A stretch of DNA of 64,000 bases from Duodenibacillus massiliensis. Lineage in GTDB: Bacteria; Pseudomonadota; Gammaproteobacteria; Burkholderiales; Burkholderiaceae_F. Shown in pieces: positions 52,568-62,400 of the stretch (positions are counted from its first letter, which is position 1; each line of letters opens with the position of its first letter). The stretch is from the NCBI RefSeq assembly GCF_900128485.1, contig NZ_LT635861.1:683479-747478 (forward strand). The letters run 5' to 3'. The notes under the pieces are model-generated. The model was given only the letters and a program-made list of their open reading frames with translations. It was not told the origin of the DNA and did no database searches. The position numbers and the translations under genes are program-made.

Positions 52568-54064
52568 ATGTGCGGTGTTGTCGGCTTGGTCAGTAAGGAA
52601 CCTGTTAACCAGCGTCTCTATGATGCGCTGCTGCTTTTGCAGCACCGCGGTCAGGATGCCGCGGGGATCGGTACGTTGGACGGCCTCACGTTTCACTCGT
52701 ATAAGGCGATGGGCCTGGTGCGCGACGTCTTCCGCACCCGCAACATGAGGGATCTCACCGGCAACATCGGTATCGGTCACGTCCGTTATCCCACGCAGGG
52801 CTGCGCCAGTTCCAATCAGGAAAGCCAGCCCTTTTATGTGAATGCCCCCTACGGCATCATGTTTGCCCATAACGGCAACCTCACCAACGCCGAAGAAGTG
52901 AAGGACAACCTCTGGAACGTTGATCGCCGTCACATCAACACCACCAGCGACTCCGAAGTCCTTTTAAACGTCCTTGCCGACGAACTCTCGCAGGCCGTCA
53001 AGCCCGGTGAGAAGTTTTCTCCTGAAGCCGCCTTTGAAGCCGTCAAGGGCGTGCACCGCCGGGTGAAGGGCTCTTATGCGGTCGTCGCCTTGATTGCCGG
53101 CAAGGGCCTTTTGGCATTCCGTGATCCGCACGGCATCCGGCCGCTTTGCTTCGGTACGCGCGTAAACGCCGACGGCAGCAAGGATTACCTCGTGAGCTCC
53201 GAGTCCGTGACGATGGTGGGCCTTGAATTTCAGTTTGAACGCGATGTGGCCCCGGGTGAAGCGGTCTTTATCAGCCAGGACGGCGAATTTTCCTGCGCGC
53301 AGTGCGCGGAGCACCCGACGCTTAATCCCTGCGCCTTTGAGTTCGTTTACTTTGCCCGTCCCGACAGCGTGATTGACGGGATCAGCGTCTACGGCGCGCG
53401 CCTGCGTTTGGGTGAGTACCTCGCCAACGAAGTGGCTTCCCACATCAACTTGTCAGAAATCGACTGCGTGATGCCGATTCCGGACTCAAGCCGCCCGGCG
53501 GCGCAGCAGCTCGCGCAAAAGCTCAACATCCCGTACCGCGAAGGGTTCATCAAGAACCGCTACATCGGCCGCACCTTCATCATGCCGGGGCAGACCACCC
53601 GCAAAAAGAGCGTGCGTCAGAAGTTAAACGCGATGCCCGTGGAGTTTGAAGGGAAGAACATTCTTTTGGTCGACGACTCCATCGTGCGCGGCACGACGAT
53701 GGAGCAGATTGTCCGCATGGCCCGTGAGTCTGGCGCGAAGAAAGTGTACGTGGCGTCTTCTGCGCCGCGCGTGATGTACCCGAACGTCTACGGGATTGAC
53801 ATGCCCACGCGCGCAGAATTGATCTGCGGCCACGGGGAGAGCGCCGAAGAGGTCGCCAAACGGATCGGCGCCGACGCCGTCGTGTATCAGACCGTAGAGG
53901 GCTTAAAGGATGCGTTGACGGACCTCAATCCCAGGGTCGAGCAGTTTGACTGCTCCTGCTTTGACGGCGTGTACGTCACGGGCGATATTACGAAGGAATA
54001 CCTCGATAAGCTCGAAGCCGACCGCATGAAGCCCAAGGCGCCCGCAGCCGCTGACGATGAATAA
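52568..54064 (+). CDS. purF: Amidophosphoribosyltransferase
   Basis: First committed enzyme of purine synthesis, transferring glutamine nitrogen to PRPP. The product starts MCGVVGLVSKEPVNQ; Cys2 is the glutaminase nucleophile, exposed after Met removal and without a propeptide. QHRGQDAAGIGT and GNIGIGHVRYPTQG follow. The PRPP-binding loop is LLVDDSIVRGTTMEQIVRMA (about 365-385). 498 residues. It is the last gene of the folC-purF cluster. Confidence 0.97.
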   Translation: MCGVVGLVSKEPVNQRLYDALLLLQHRGQDAAGIGTLDGLTFHSYKAMGLVRDVFRTRNMRDLTGNIGIGHVRYPTQGCASSNQESQPFYVNAPYGIMFAHNGNLTNAEEVKDNLWNVDRRHINTTSDSEVLLNVLADELSQAVKPGEKFSPEAAFEAVKGVHRRVKGSYAVVALIAGKGLLAFRDPHGIRPLCFGTRVNADGSKDYLVSSESVTMVGLEFQFERDVAPGEAVFISQDGEFSCAQCAEHPTLNPCAFEFVYFARPDSVIDGISVYGARLRLGEYLANEVASHINLSEIDCVMPIPDSSRPAAQQLAQKLNIPYREGFIKNRYIGRTFIMPGQTTRKKSVRQKLNAMPVEFEGKNILLVDDSIVRGTTMEQIVRMARESGAKKVYVASSAPRVMYPNVYGIDMPTRAELICGHGESAEEVAKRIGADAVVYQTVEGLKDALTDLNPRVEQFDCSCFDGVYVTGDITKEYLDKLEADRMKPKAPAAADDE

Positions 54065-54135
54065 CTGAGTTTACGGGTTGACGAAGCGGGGTTTCCGGTG
54101 AAGGGAGATCGCGCTTTTTTAATGAATCGATACGC

Positions 54136-55290
54136 ATGATGCAGTCCTCGCAGATGCCTTACCGCACGGTGCTATCCGCCTGCGCCGCTTTTTTTGCCGG
54201 TCCCGGGATTTTCTACGGGATGCTCACCTCCCGCATGCCCGCCTTAAAGGCGCAGGCCGGTGTTAGCGAGGGCGAGATCGGGGTGCTCCTTCTCTCGCTC
54301 GGCCTTTCGGCCTTCGTGATGCTTTTAATGAGCAGCCTGCTGGTGACGAAATTCGGCAGCCGCCGGGTGCTGGGCTGGGGAAGCCTCGTCTGTATGGCGG
54401 GGATTCCGGTTGCTGCGTTTGCCGCGGACTTTTGGGTACTGTGGGGCGCTTTTATTCTCTTCGGGTTCGGCATGGGCCTCTGGGACGTTTCGATGAACGT
54501 GCAGGGGATGGGCGTTGAGCGGCGCTACGGCAAATCCTCGATGCTGATACTGCACGCAAGCTACAGTACGGGAAGCGTGATCGGTGCGGCCTCCGGCGCC
54601 TTTTTTGCGGCGGCGGAGCTTGCCGTCGTCCCTCATTTTCTCACCGTGTTTGTGGTGTACCTTGCGGTACGGGCCTGGGCCAAAACAAAGCTCTATGAGG
54701 ATCAGCCCGCAGGCGGCGCCGCAAAGAAAAGCGGCTCGATTTTCGGGCTGCCGCTCATCGTTTACGTGTTTGGCCTGATGGCTGCGTGCGCCTACGCCTC
54801 TGAAGGGTCGGCGGCGGAGTGGGGAAGTCTCCTGCTGCATTCCGTCAAGGGCGCGGACGAAGACATCGCGGCCTTGGCCTTTGCCGCGTTTTCCAGTGCC
54901 ACGGTTGCCTGCCGCCTGTCGGGGGAACCTGTGCGTCAGAAGCTGGGGGATTTCCGGATGGCGTTTTTCGGGTCGCTCATTGCCACGTTTGCCGCGGCCG
55001 TCGTGCATTTCACGGAAAGCCCCTATTTGTGCCTTGCGGCGTATGCGCTTTTAGGCGCCGGATTGTCTCCGATTGTGCCGCTTTTGTTCAGCCGCGCGGG
55101 AAGTTTGTCTTCGGTGTCGCCGGCGGCCGCAAGTGCTTTGATTTCGGTGCTTGCCTACGGCGGGATGCTGATGGTGCCCCCGACCCTGGGGATTCTTGCC
55201 GAAGACTATGGGCTTAACAATGCGCTTCTTTTGGTGCCATTTTTGTGCGGGCTCATTGCCTTGGGAAGCCTCGTGCTTCGGATCCGGTAG
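54136..55290 (+). CDS. MFS transporter
   Basis: 384 residues with about 12 membrane segments, an MFS permease resembling the E. coli YbjJ group. The loop 2-3 region carries KFGSRRVLGWGSL (about 73-85), a variant of the MFS GxxxDRxGRR motif, and helix 4 has GFGMGLWDVSMNVQG. The substrate is unknown. A decayed tandem copy follows immediately, showing a local duplication. The start may be either Met of MM. Confidence 0.85.
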   Translation: MMQSSQMPYRTVLSACAAFFAGPGIFYGMLTSRMPALKAQAGVSEGEIGVLLLSLGLSAFVMLLMSSLLVTKFGSRRVLGWGSLVCMAGIPVAAFAADFWVLWGAFILFGFGMGLWDVSMNVQGMGVERRYGKSSMLILHASYSTGSVIGAASGAFFAAAELAVVPHFLTVFVVYLAVRAWAKTKLYEDQPAGGAAKKSGSIFGLPLIVYVFGLMAACAYASEGSAAEWGSLLLHSVKGADEDIAALAFAAFSSATVACRLSGEPVRQKLGDFRMAFFGSLIATFAAAVVHFTESPYLCLAAYALLGAGLSPIVPLLFSRAGSLSSVSPAAASALISVLAYGGMLMVPPTLGILAEDYGLNNALLLVPFLCGLIALGSLVLRIR

Positions 55291-55293
55291 GTG

Positions 55294-56371
55294 ATGGACG
55301 GATCAGAGCAAACGCCGCCTGCGGCTTCCTTTTCATCGGCCCCGCGCTTTTTTACGGGACCCTGATGGCGCGGATGCCGGCACTGAAGGCGTGGGCCGCT
55401 CTCTCAGAGTCTGAGATCGGGCGGCTTCTTTTGGCGCCCGGCATCTCTGCCGTTCTGATGATTGCGGCATCGTCCCGGCTTGTGGCGCGTTTCGGCAGCC
55501 GCCGGATTCTTGCGGCGGGTGTTCTTTCGGCTGCCGCCGGTCTGGTGACGGCAGCCGGTGCCGCCGATTGTTGCTGCCTTGCTGCGGCCTTCGTGCTCTT
55601 TGGGCTCGGTGAGGGGCTTTGGGACGTGGCGGTGAACGTGCAGGCCATGAGCGGTCAAAGGCGATGGAATCTGCGCGTCATACTCATCATGCACGCGCTT
55701 TATAAGTGCCGGAAGTGTGATCGGTGCCGCCCGGACTTTACGGACTTTGTGCTTTTGGTGCTTACGCCGGGCTCATTGACGATGCAGCTGCGCATGCGGC
55801 AGAAGAGGGGGCCGAAAGACGTTTCAAGCTTGCGCCGGTTGTCTGGATCTTCGGGCTCATGGCGGTCTGCGCTTATGCAGCGGAAGGTGCATCGGCCGAG
55901 TGGGGGCGCCTTACTTCTGATGACAAAAGGTGCCGGGTTGGATGCGGCGGCACCGGCCTTTGCCGCCTTTGCGGCCGCTGCCGCGTTGTCTGCCGTCTCG
56001 TCGGCGAGCTCCTGCGGCGGCGCCTCACAGAGGGTGTGCTGATGACGGGCGGCAGTCTCACTGCGGCGGCCGCGGGCTTGATGCTCTGTTTTTGTGAAAA
56101 TCCAGTTTTCTGCCTGGCGGCTTTTGCACTTCCGGGGGCCGGGCTTTCGCCTGTTGTACCGCTTCTTTTCAGCCGCGCCGGACGTCTTGACGGCGTCAGT
56201 TCTGCTGCGGCGACCTCGCTGATTTCCGTGCTTGCGTACGGAGGGCTGTTGGTGGTGCCGCCCGTGATCGGCCTCATTGCGGAGCAGGCAGGACTTGAAG
56301 CGGCGTTACTGACGGTGCCGGTTCTTTGTGCAGCGGTAGTTGCCGGAAGTTTGCTCTTCAGGCAAAAATAA
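55294..56371 (+). pseudogene. Decayed tandem copy of the MFS transporter
   Basis: Protein similarity to the gene just upstream runs through the whole region but in changing frames. FLFIGPALFYGTLMARMPAL parallels FAGPGIFYGMLTSRMPAL of the intact copy. GSVIGAA is reached only after a frameshift near 55705, VVWIFGLMAVCAYAAEGASA follows in the new frame, LLLMTKGAGLDAAAPAFAAF needs a shift near 55912, and VCRLVGELLRRRL returns near 55985. No proper in-frame start is seen. At least three frameshifts make it non-functional, while the last 110 codons remain well kept. Confidence 0.8.
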
Positions 56372-56404
56372 AGCCGCAGGAAAGCGGTCTTTCCGTGCGG
56401 CTTC
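56371..56404. terminator. Terminator between the MFS remnant and the lipoprotein gene
   Basis: AAGCCGCA-GGAAAG pairs with CTTTCC-TGCGGCTT. It lies between convergent genes and could act in both directions. Confidence 0.6.
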
Positions 56405-56422
56405 GGGCATTTCAGTCAGAAA

Positions 56423-57151
56423 TTACTTCTTCGCAGGCTTCTTTGTGTCGGTCTTGGCTTCTGCTGCCGGTTTGGCCGGAAGCTTTTCAATGCCGTCAAT
56501 ACGCATCACAAAGTGCGCGGACTTACGGGGTTCGGCCGTGTTGAGTTCGAGCATTTCGATTTCGTCCCCCACCTGCCAGCCCACGTTATTGAGGTCGCTT
56601 GCCTGGGGTTGGGCGGTCTTCACGTCCGTGGCTTTGCCTGTATGGTCAAAGGTCTTTAATACCGTGAGCGTGTAGCGGCAGGCGTTGTCCGGACAGGGTT
56701 TGCCGGTGCCTTCTTTGAGTGTCTTCCAGTAGGTGGTGCCGTTTTTGGACCACGTTTTGTCGGTATCGAGTTTGGCTGCCAACTCGCGGTTAAACTCATC
56801 CTCTTCCGCAGCCTTTTGCTGCAGCACTTCAAGCCCGCGGTAAATCTGCTGCTTCGGGCCGGAGTAAACGCAGGTCAGCCCCGCCTGATTCATCGCGACG
56901 GTGTATCGGAGATCACACCAGGCCGCGGCAAAGTCGACGGTCAACTGTTCGTTTTTCCAGTCTTCGGGTGCAAAGTAGATGGAGTCGCCCTTGGTGCAGC
57001 CTGCGGCTTCGGCGTAATTGCGCACGACGCAGAGCTTTTCAGAAATGGGCGCGGGTTTGACGGTTTGTTCGTCAGAGCCGCAGCCCGTGAGAGTCAGGGT
57101 GCCGATAACGGCAACGGCAATGCCCTCAGCCGGAATGAAACGCGTGAACAT
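56423..57151 (-). CDS. Lipoprotein of unknown function with a possible FKBP-like C-terminal region
   Basis: 242 residues. The N-terminus FIPAEGIAVAVIGTLTLTGC ends in a lipobox with the lipidated Cys at about residue 24, so it is probably anchored to the outer membrane. The mature part has further Cys pairs (LCVVRN and AGCTKG; TCVYSG; PCPDNACRY) that may form disulfides. The segment YWKTLKEGTGKPC ... VGWQVGDEIEMLEL loosely resembles an FKBP-type fold, but this is weak. The tail is Lys/Ala/Pro-rich. The upstream gap is AT-rich and holds an ISL3 insertion. Confidence 0.7.
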   Translation of the reverse strand: MFTRFIPAEGIAVAVIGTLTLTGCGSDEQTVKPAPISEKLCVVRNYAEAAGCTKGDSIYFAPEDWKNEQLTVDFAAAWCDLRYTVAMNQAGLTCVYSGPKQQIYRGLEVLQQKAAEEDEFNRELAAKLDTDKTWSKNGTTYWKTLKEGTGKPCPDNACRYTLTVLKTFDHTGKATDVKTAQPQASDLNNVGWQVGDEIEMLELNTAEPRKSAHFVMRIDGIEKLPAKPAAEAKTDTKKPAKK

Positions 57152-57606
57152 AAGAAAATGAATTCTTGGGTTTATGGAGCTTTAGCCGCGGATTTATAGC
57201 ACGGTAGGGGCGAATCGGGGAGAGGGGATGCGTAATTTCGCTGCGGCCTTTTGCCTTTTCTTTTGAAAGAATCATGCGGCAGGTGAATTTTGGGGGCGGC
57301 AGAGGGGGGCTTTTTTGAAAAACGGACTACGGAAATTAGTGGGTGTGTACCCGTCACCTGTAATTTGAAATTCTGAGCTGTCACTACACACCTAATTTCA
57401 TAAAGTTTTCGGACGAGAAAAATTCAAAAGTGTTGGAAGAAAGCAACAGTATTTAAAGAAAAAAAAGCCGAAAACGGCCGAAACGCATTAGGGAATACCC
57501 CTCCCCCTGATACAAATCCGTTGAATTTTTTATCCTGCGTTTGTACCTGCGTACAAAGGCAGGTGTGTACCCGGAAGTTTCGGGTACGACAAAAACGAAA
57601 AATTTT
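57152..57606. other. AT-rich intergenic region, no gene seen
   Basis: 455 bp without a credible gene. GTGTGTACCCG occurs twice (about 57341 and 57563). GTACCCGGAAGTTTCGGGTAC forms a hairpin near 57567. GCCGAAAACGGC is another short palindrome near 57467. It probably held the promoter and start of the autotransporter gene before the ISL3 insertion at 57607. The 8-bp sequence AAAATTTT at 57599 is the left target duplication. Confidence 0.4.
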
Positions 57607-57637
57607 GGCTCTTCGTGCATAGTTGTGGGTAAAAAAA

Positions 57638-59026
57638 TCAAGCAACTACACTGGAAGGCTGTTGTTTAGCGGGCTTTCCGGAGACAGCATGGTTTGGCAA
57701 AGGGATCACCAAATTTGAGCAGCATAAAAGCACCATTGCCTTGAGATTTTCAACATTACGAAACCCGTAGGCTTTCCGAATAATCAGCTTGATATTGTTG
57801 TTGACGGCTTCGACGCGTGCATTGCTCATTTTTAGCGTGATGCTGTTGAGTATGTTTTGTTCGTGGCGGCGTATCTTGGCGGCCAAATTTTTAAGCTCAT
57901 CAATACGGCTGTGCCTTGCCCTGTAATACCAACTTTTGAGCTCCTGGGAAGCCTGTTGCGGATCAGTCATTTTCAGGATTAAACGCAGGGCCTCCTTGCT
58001 GGTGTAACAGCGGAACAGTACTTTGCTTGTCCGTGCAATCAGCTCCACTTTATGCCTCTGGTTTTCCGTCAGGTTCTCAGGGGCCTTGCCGAGGGCATAC
58101 AGTGCAGATTTGATTTCATCTGCGGTCTGTTTGGCCTGATTGAACTCTTCCCTTGTTTTATCGTCAGCCTTCGGCCTGCCGCGTTTCTTTTTGAGTTGCT
58201 TGCTGATTTGCCTGACCTCCTTGGCTGCCTCGCGCCACTCCTTTTTGCGGACAGTATCGACAGCTTCGTTAGCCCACTGAACGACATGGAAATGATCCAC
58301 GCAACGCTGGCAATGAGGGACAAACTCCCGGATGCAATCATCGATCCAGCGGGCACCATCGCCGGTGATAATTTTGATGCCGGCGCGTTGCTCCGGGGTC
58401 AGCAACTTAAAGAACTCTGAGAGGACTGCTTTGCCGTGACCTTTGGACACCCAGACAACGGTATTGGTGTCGTGATTGACGATAACGGTGATGTAGCTGT
58501 GTCCCTTACGGTAGCTGGTTTCATCAATGCCGATGGCTCTCAGATTATCGAAGCGCGCCGAGCTGTCAGGTTCTAGAAAGTCTTTGGTCCTTTCAACGCA
58601 GCGACCTACTGTTTTCCAGTCGATGCGCATGAACTTACATACGATGCTGCGGGGCAGACTGCGGGCCAGCCAGGCCACCGTCAGATCAAAGTCTTTGGTG
58701 AAGCGCGAGCCATGGAAGGCCCACGGCACGGCGGCGGTTACGACGCCGTGTTTGGGGCAGCAAATACGGTAGCTCTCAGCCTGCAGATAGACACGAATGC
58801 CGTTTAAATCACCAGCGCGCCAAAGGCGAACCTGATCGTTTCGAGCAGAGTCGTACCTGGGGCTCTTCCTGTTGCAGTGCGGGCACCGGCAACGGTATCC
58901 CCGGGTGGCGTGAACCTGGACCACTGCAGATTTTGTACCGTCAGTTTCGTGAAAGAATTCAATGTCCTCGATGACGGTGCCTTTGACATTGAGAAGATGC
59001 TTGAATAAAGTGGTGTCCCGAGCCAT
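57638..59026 (-). CDS. ISL3-family transposase (copy A)
   Basis: 462 residues from ATG 59026 (a longer in-frame start at 59059 is possible). An N-terminal zinc-finger-like region (YRCRCPHCNRKSPRYDS, with a later ICCPKH) precedes the DDE core: AIGIDETSYRKGHSYITVIV (first Asp, about 177), IITGDGARWIDDCIREF (second Asp, about 240), and SNARVEAVNNNIKLIIRKAYG (Glu, about 415), all typical ISL3 blocks. The frame is intact, so it may be active. Confidence 0.94.
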   Translation of the reverse strand: MARDTTLFKHLLNVKGTVIEDIEFFHETDGTKSAVVQVHATRGYRCRCPHCNRKSPRYDSARNDQVRLWRAGDLNGIRVYLQAESYRICCPKHGVVTAAVPWAFHGSRFTKDFDLTVAWLARSLPRSIVCKFMRIDWKTVGRCVERTKDFLEPDSSARFDNLRAIGIDETSYRKGHSYITVIVNHDTNTVVWVSKGHGKAVLSEFFKLLTPEQRAGIKIITGDGARWIDDCIREFVPHCQRCVDHFHVVQWANEAVDTVRKKEWREAAKEVRQISKQLKKKRGRPKADDKTREEFNQAKQTADEIKSALYALGKAPENLTENQRHKVELIARTSKVLFRCYTSKEALRLILKMTDPQQASQELKSWYYRARHSRIDELKNLAAKIRRHEQNILNSITLKMSNARVEAVNNNIKLIIRKAYGFRNVENLKAMVLLCCSNLVIPLPNHAVSGKPAKQQPSSVVA

Positions 59027-59149
59027 TCCGGTCCTTATTTTGTGAGTGTCGACAGCCACAACTTTAAAGACTGTGAATGGCTTTTTTGTTAATGAAATCT
59101 GAAGAAAGGCCGGCAGTCGTGCTGCTCGCCCTGCCTATTCGGCGGCCGT

Positions 59150-59249
59150 TACGGAGAGAGCCCCCGGTACTCGCTACGCTGCATACCTGCGCGCGGCCTG
59201 CGGCCGTGCTCGGTATTTCGCTACGCGATTACCGGGGGCTCTCTCCGTA
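59150..59249. repeat. 100-bp hairpin inside ISL3 copy A
   Basis: TACGGAGAGAGCCCCCGGTA and its exact reverse complement (20-bp arms, 59150-59169 and 59230-59249) enclose 60 bp with a GCGGCCTGCGGCC core. The same structure is in copy B at 63335-63434. It lies between the IS end and the transposase start and may block incoming transcription. Confidence 0.7.
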
Positions 59250-59443
59250 TTTGTTAACAGGCTCTCTTTGACCAAAATCGGGGGACGAACTACCCACACA
59301 TATGCCAGAAGAATCAAAATTTTTCGGAGTTTTTTTATGTTGAGTCCATTACGCTGGGGACAAAAGAATACAAGGATAAGTATCAGGCTACTTCGGCTGA
59401 AAAGCTCGCAAGCGGTTCTCTGACCACGACCGGTCACGGTCAG

Positions 59444-62400
59444 GTGGATGTGGCCGCGCAAGCCGTTGCTGAAGTGAAGAAGGATGTGACGGTTGCTGCC
59501 GGCACGACCTTTGACAAGACCAATAGCGGTGCCTTTACGGTTCTCGGCACGCTCAAGACCGAAGCGGCTGTTAAGGACGGTGTTGATGCCGGTGCCTTCA
59601 ATGTGAATGGCGGTTCCGTTGCCGTTAATACGGTTGCCAACGCCGGTACGACAACTGTCGCCTCGGGCGCTACCTTCAGCGTGACCGGTACCGGTTCTAC
59701 CAACAGCGGTGCTATTTCTCTGCAGTCCGGCGCAAAGTTTGAAGTGCAAGCCGGTGCTGATCTGACCAATACCGGTGCTATTGCCGGTGCTAAGAGCGAG
59801 GCCGGTGCCTACACCTCTGTCGGCGACGTCAAAGTTGCCGGTAAGCTCGTTAACGGCGACAAAGGTCTGATTAAGACCGCAACGCTCACCGTTAACGACG
59901 GCGGCTATGTCAGCACGAAGATGACCGATGCGTCGTATGCCGTTGGTACGACTACAGTGAATAAGGGCGGTACCTTTAATCTCACCAAGCTCAATTCTCA
60001 CTTGGATGAAACGGTTGACGGTGCGTTTGACCAGCTGCTTTTGGCGGGTGGCAATATGACCCTTGCAGGCGGTGCCCTGACGGTTGCTGACAAGGCCTTT
60101 ACGGGTAATGTTAAGCTCGAAGGGGCTCAGCTGACGATCTCGGCCGGCGAATATGCGGCTAATACGTTCACTACGCTGCAGAACTCCACTCTGAGCGTTA
60201 GCGGCGGTCAGTACACCATCAAGACGCTGAATGCCAATGACGGTGCGATCAACGTCGCAGGCACCGGTAAGCTCGTCATCGATACCAAACTGTCGACGAA
60301 TAGTGGTTCTCAGTTCAAGATCGAAAATGGCGGTACGGTTGAAACTACTGCGGCTGCTCTTGGGCTCAAGATCGGTGCATCGGGTGCGACCTTCGATTCG
60401 GGTTCTACCTATTATTCCGGTTCCATCACCAACAACGGCGAATTGGTTCTTTCGGATCTGACCGGTATTACCACGACGATGGATGTAGTTGCTGACATTA
60501 AGAGCAAAATTCAGAAGGCCAACGGCAGCAACGGTCTCCTGAATCTCGGTGCGCTGACCATTTCTAATGCAGTTACAGACGGCAAAGTTAAGTTCAGCGA
60601 TGTGACCACCAAATTGGCAGGTATTGCCAGCGATGCGCTCAGCCAGGCTACTGTTACCGGTGTGACCGCAGCTGGCTTCACGACCCCCGGTTCCTACGGC
60701 AAGCTGGAGACTGCGGCGAACGTCAATGCCGCCAAGGTTTCCGGCGCAGCTCTGACACTTAACGGTACCGGCGACCTCGTCACGTCTGTGAGCGGTTCCG
60801 AGACGACTGTTAAGGGTATTATTCTTGCCTCCGGCGGTTCTCTCACGACCACGGGTTCTGCCAACGGCGGTGCAAAGATTGGTGCAGTTCTGAAGGAAAC
60901 TGGTGCTAGCGGCACCGCCCTCACTGTTGCTGATAACGGTGTTCTGACAGTTTCCCAGACTTTGGGTAGTACTGATCTTCAGGCGAATACACTCGTCGAT
61001 GTAGACACTCTGACCATTGGTAAGGGCGCTCAGCTTACCGCCGGCATTACGAAGGCTGCGGTTGCTGCTTCCGGTCAAACGGCTGCAACTCCGGCGACCT
61101 ATGGTGATATTAAGGCTGCTACTCTGAACGTTGACGGCAAGCTTGATGCTTCCAACAGCACGGTGACCGTGACTTCCGCCGCACAATTCACGGGTGACGT
61201 TGCTTCTACGGTCAAGACTCTGATCATCGACAATGCAACTGTCAGTGTCGGCTCGAATACTGCTGCAGGTAAGCTGGTCGTTAACAGTGTTTCCGGCAAT
61301 GGTAAGATCTTCGCGGATCCTGCCTTCGTGGACGGTGTTTCTCAGTCGCACAGCACGGTAGCTGTTGGAACGGTTTCTTCTGGCAGCACCGTTGTTGCAG
61401 GTCAGAACTCTGTTGTCGCTGTCGGCTTTAAGGACACCGCAGCAGCTGATGCAGCGTTTGCCAAGACCGGCTTTGTGCTTGGTGACACGACAGCTGAAAA
61501 CGCGCCTGCCAATGCCGTGAACTCTGTCCTCTATGTTCAGGGTACAAAGGATGCCAACGGCGCCCATGTCTCTGCTACCGGTAAGTTCGCTGCGACTAAT
61601 GAAACTGGGTCCACTACGTACTCCGGATCGGGTGTTGAGATCAAAGCTGGTTCTCTGCTCGTCGTTGATGCATCTACAGTTGATGCAACCTACGGCAATA
61701 AAGAAGTGTTCAGCGGCGCTGTGACCGTTGAGAAGGGTGCTAAGGTTTACTTGGCCAACGTTGTTAACGGCAACACGATCAAGCTTGGTACAGACGCGCA
61801 GTTTAACGGTGATCTGCACTTTGAAGGTGATCTGCTTCTCAATGAACAGATGTCCGGTCCGACGGTGACCATTAAGTCGGCTGATCTGAAGACGCTCAAG
61901 AGCGAATTCGGTGACGTGGCCGGTATTGATGCGGCCTGGGGTATGTTTGACGAAGGTGCCAACCTCAATAACAACTCCAAGTCTGCTGCGTTCAATAAGT
62001 GGCTGTACACAAGCACGAGCTCTGCCGGTGTTGTGTCTGCCGATGCAAACGGTGATCGAATTGTCGATACGGTTCGCTTGAACAAGATCGCTGCCGATGT
62101 TGCCTCTCTCGGCGCCACGACCGGTGTTCAGACGATGACGATGGACGCTGTGAACCAGATGGGTGAAACGGTTGCTGATCGTGTTTCGCTCCTCACCCAG
62201 CGTGCTGCCGGTGTGAACGTCTGGGCTGCCGCCAACGGCGGTATGTTCGAAGCCAAGTCGCTCTTTGACGGCGCAGGCTACGAAAGCGACATCTACTCCG
62301 GTGTTCTCGGTGTTGACTACCAGTTCGCCTGCAACGCCGTTTTGGGCGCCGCTCTGACGATCGGTACGGCCGACACGGACAACAAGAACTCCGGCGTGAA

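Larger units (their letters stand above)
57607..59315 (-). mobile_element. Complete ISL3-family insertion sequence (copy A)
   Basis: 1709 bp. The ends read inward as GGCTCTTCGTGCATA..GTGGGTA at 57607 and GATTCTTCTGGCATA..GTGGGTA from 59315, a good ISL3-type imperfect inverted repeat. Both ends are flanked by AAAATTTT (57599-57606 and 59316-59323), the 8-bp target duplication typical of the family. It carries one transposase and, between the transposase start and the 59315 end, a 100-bp hairpin. A second, inverted, nearly identical copy begins at 63269. Confidence 0.9.

Noticed and set aside
59077..59271. Small ORF of 64 codons present in both ISL3 copies
   Set aside because: It is repeated only because it lies inside the element, and most of it is the hairpin region. 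No domain or ribosome site supports it.
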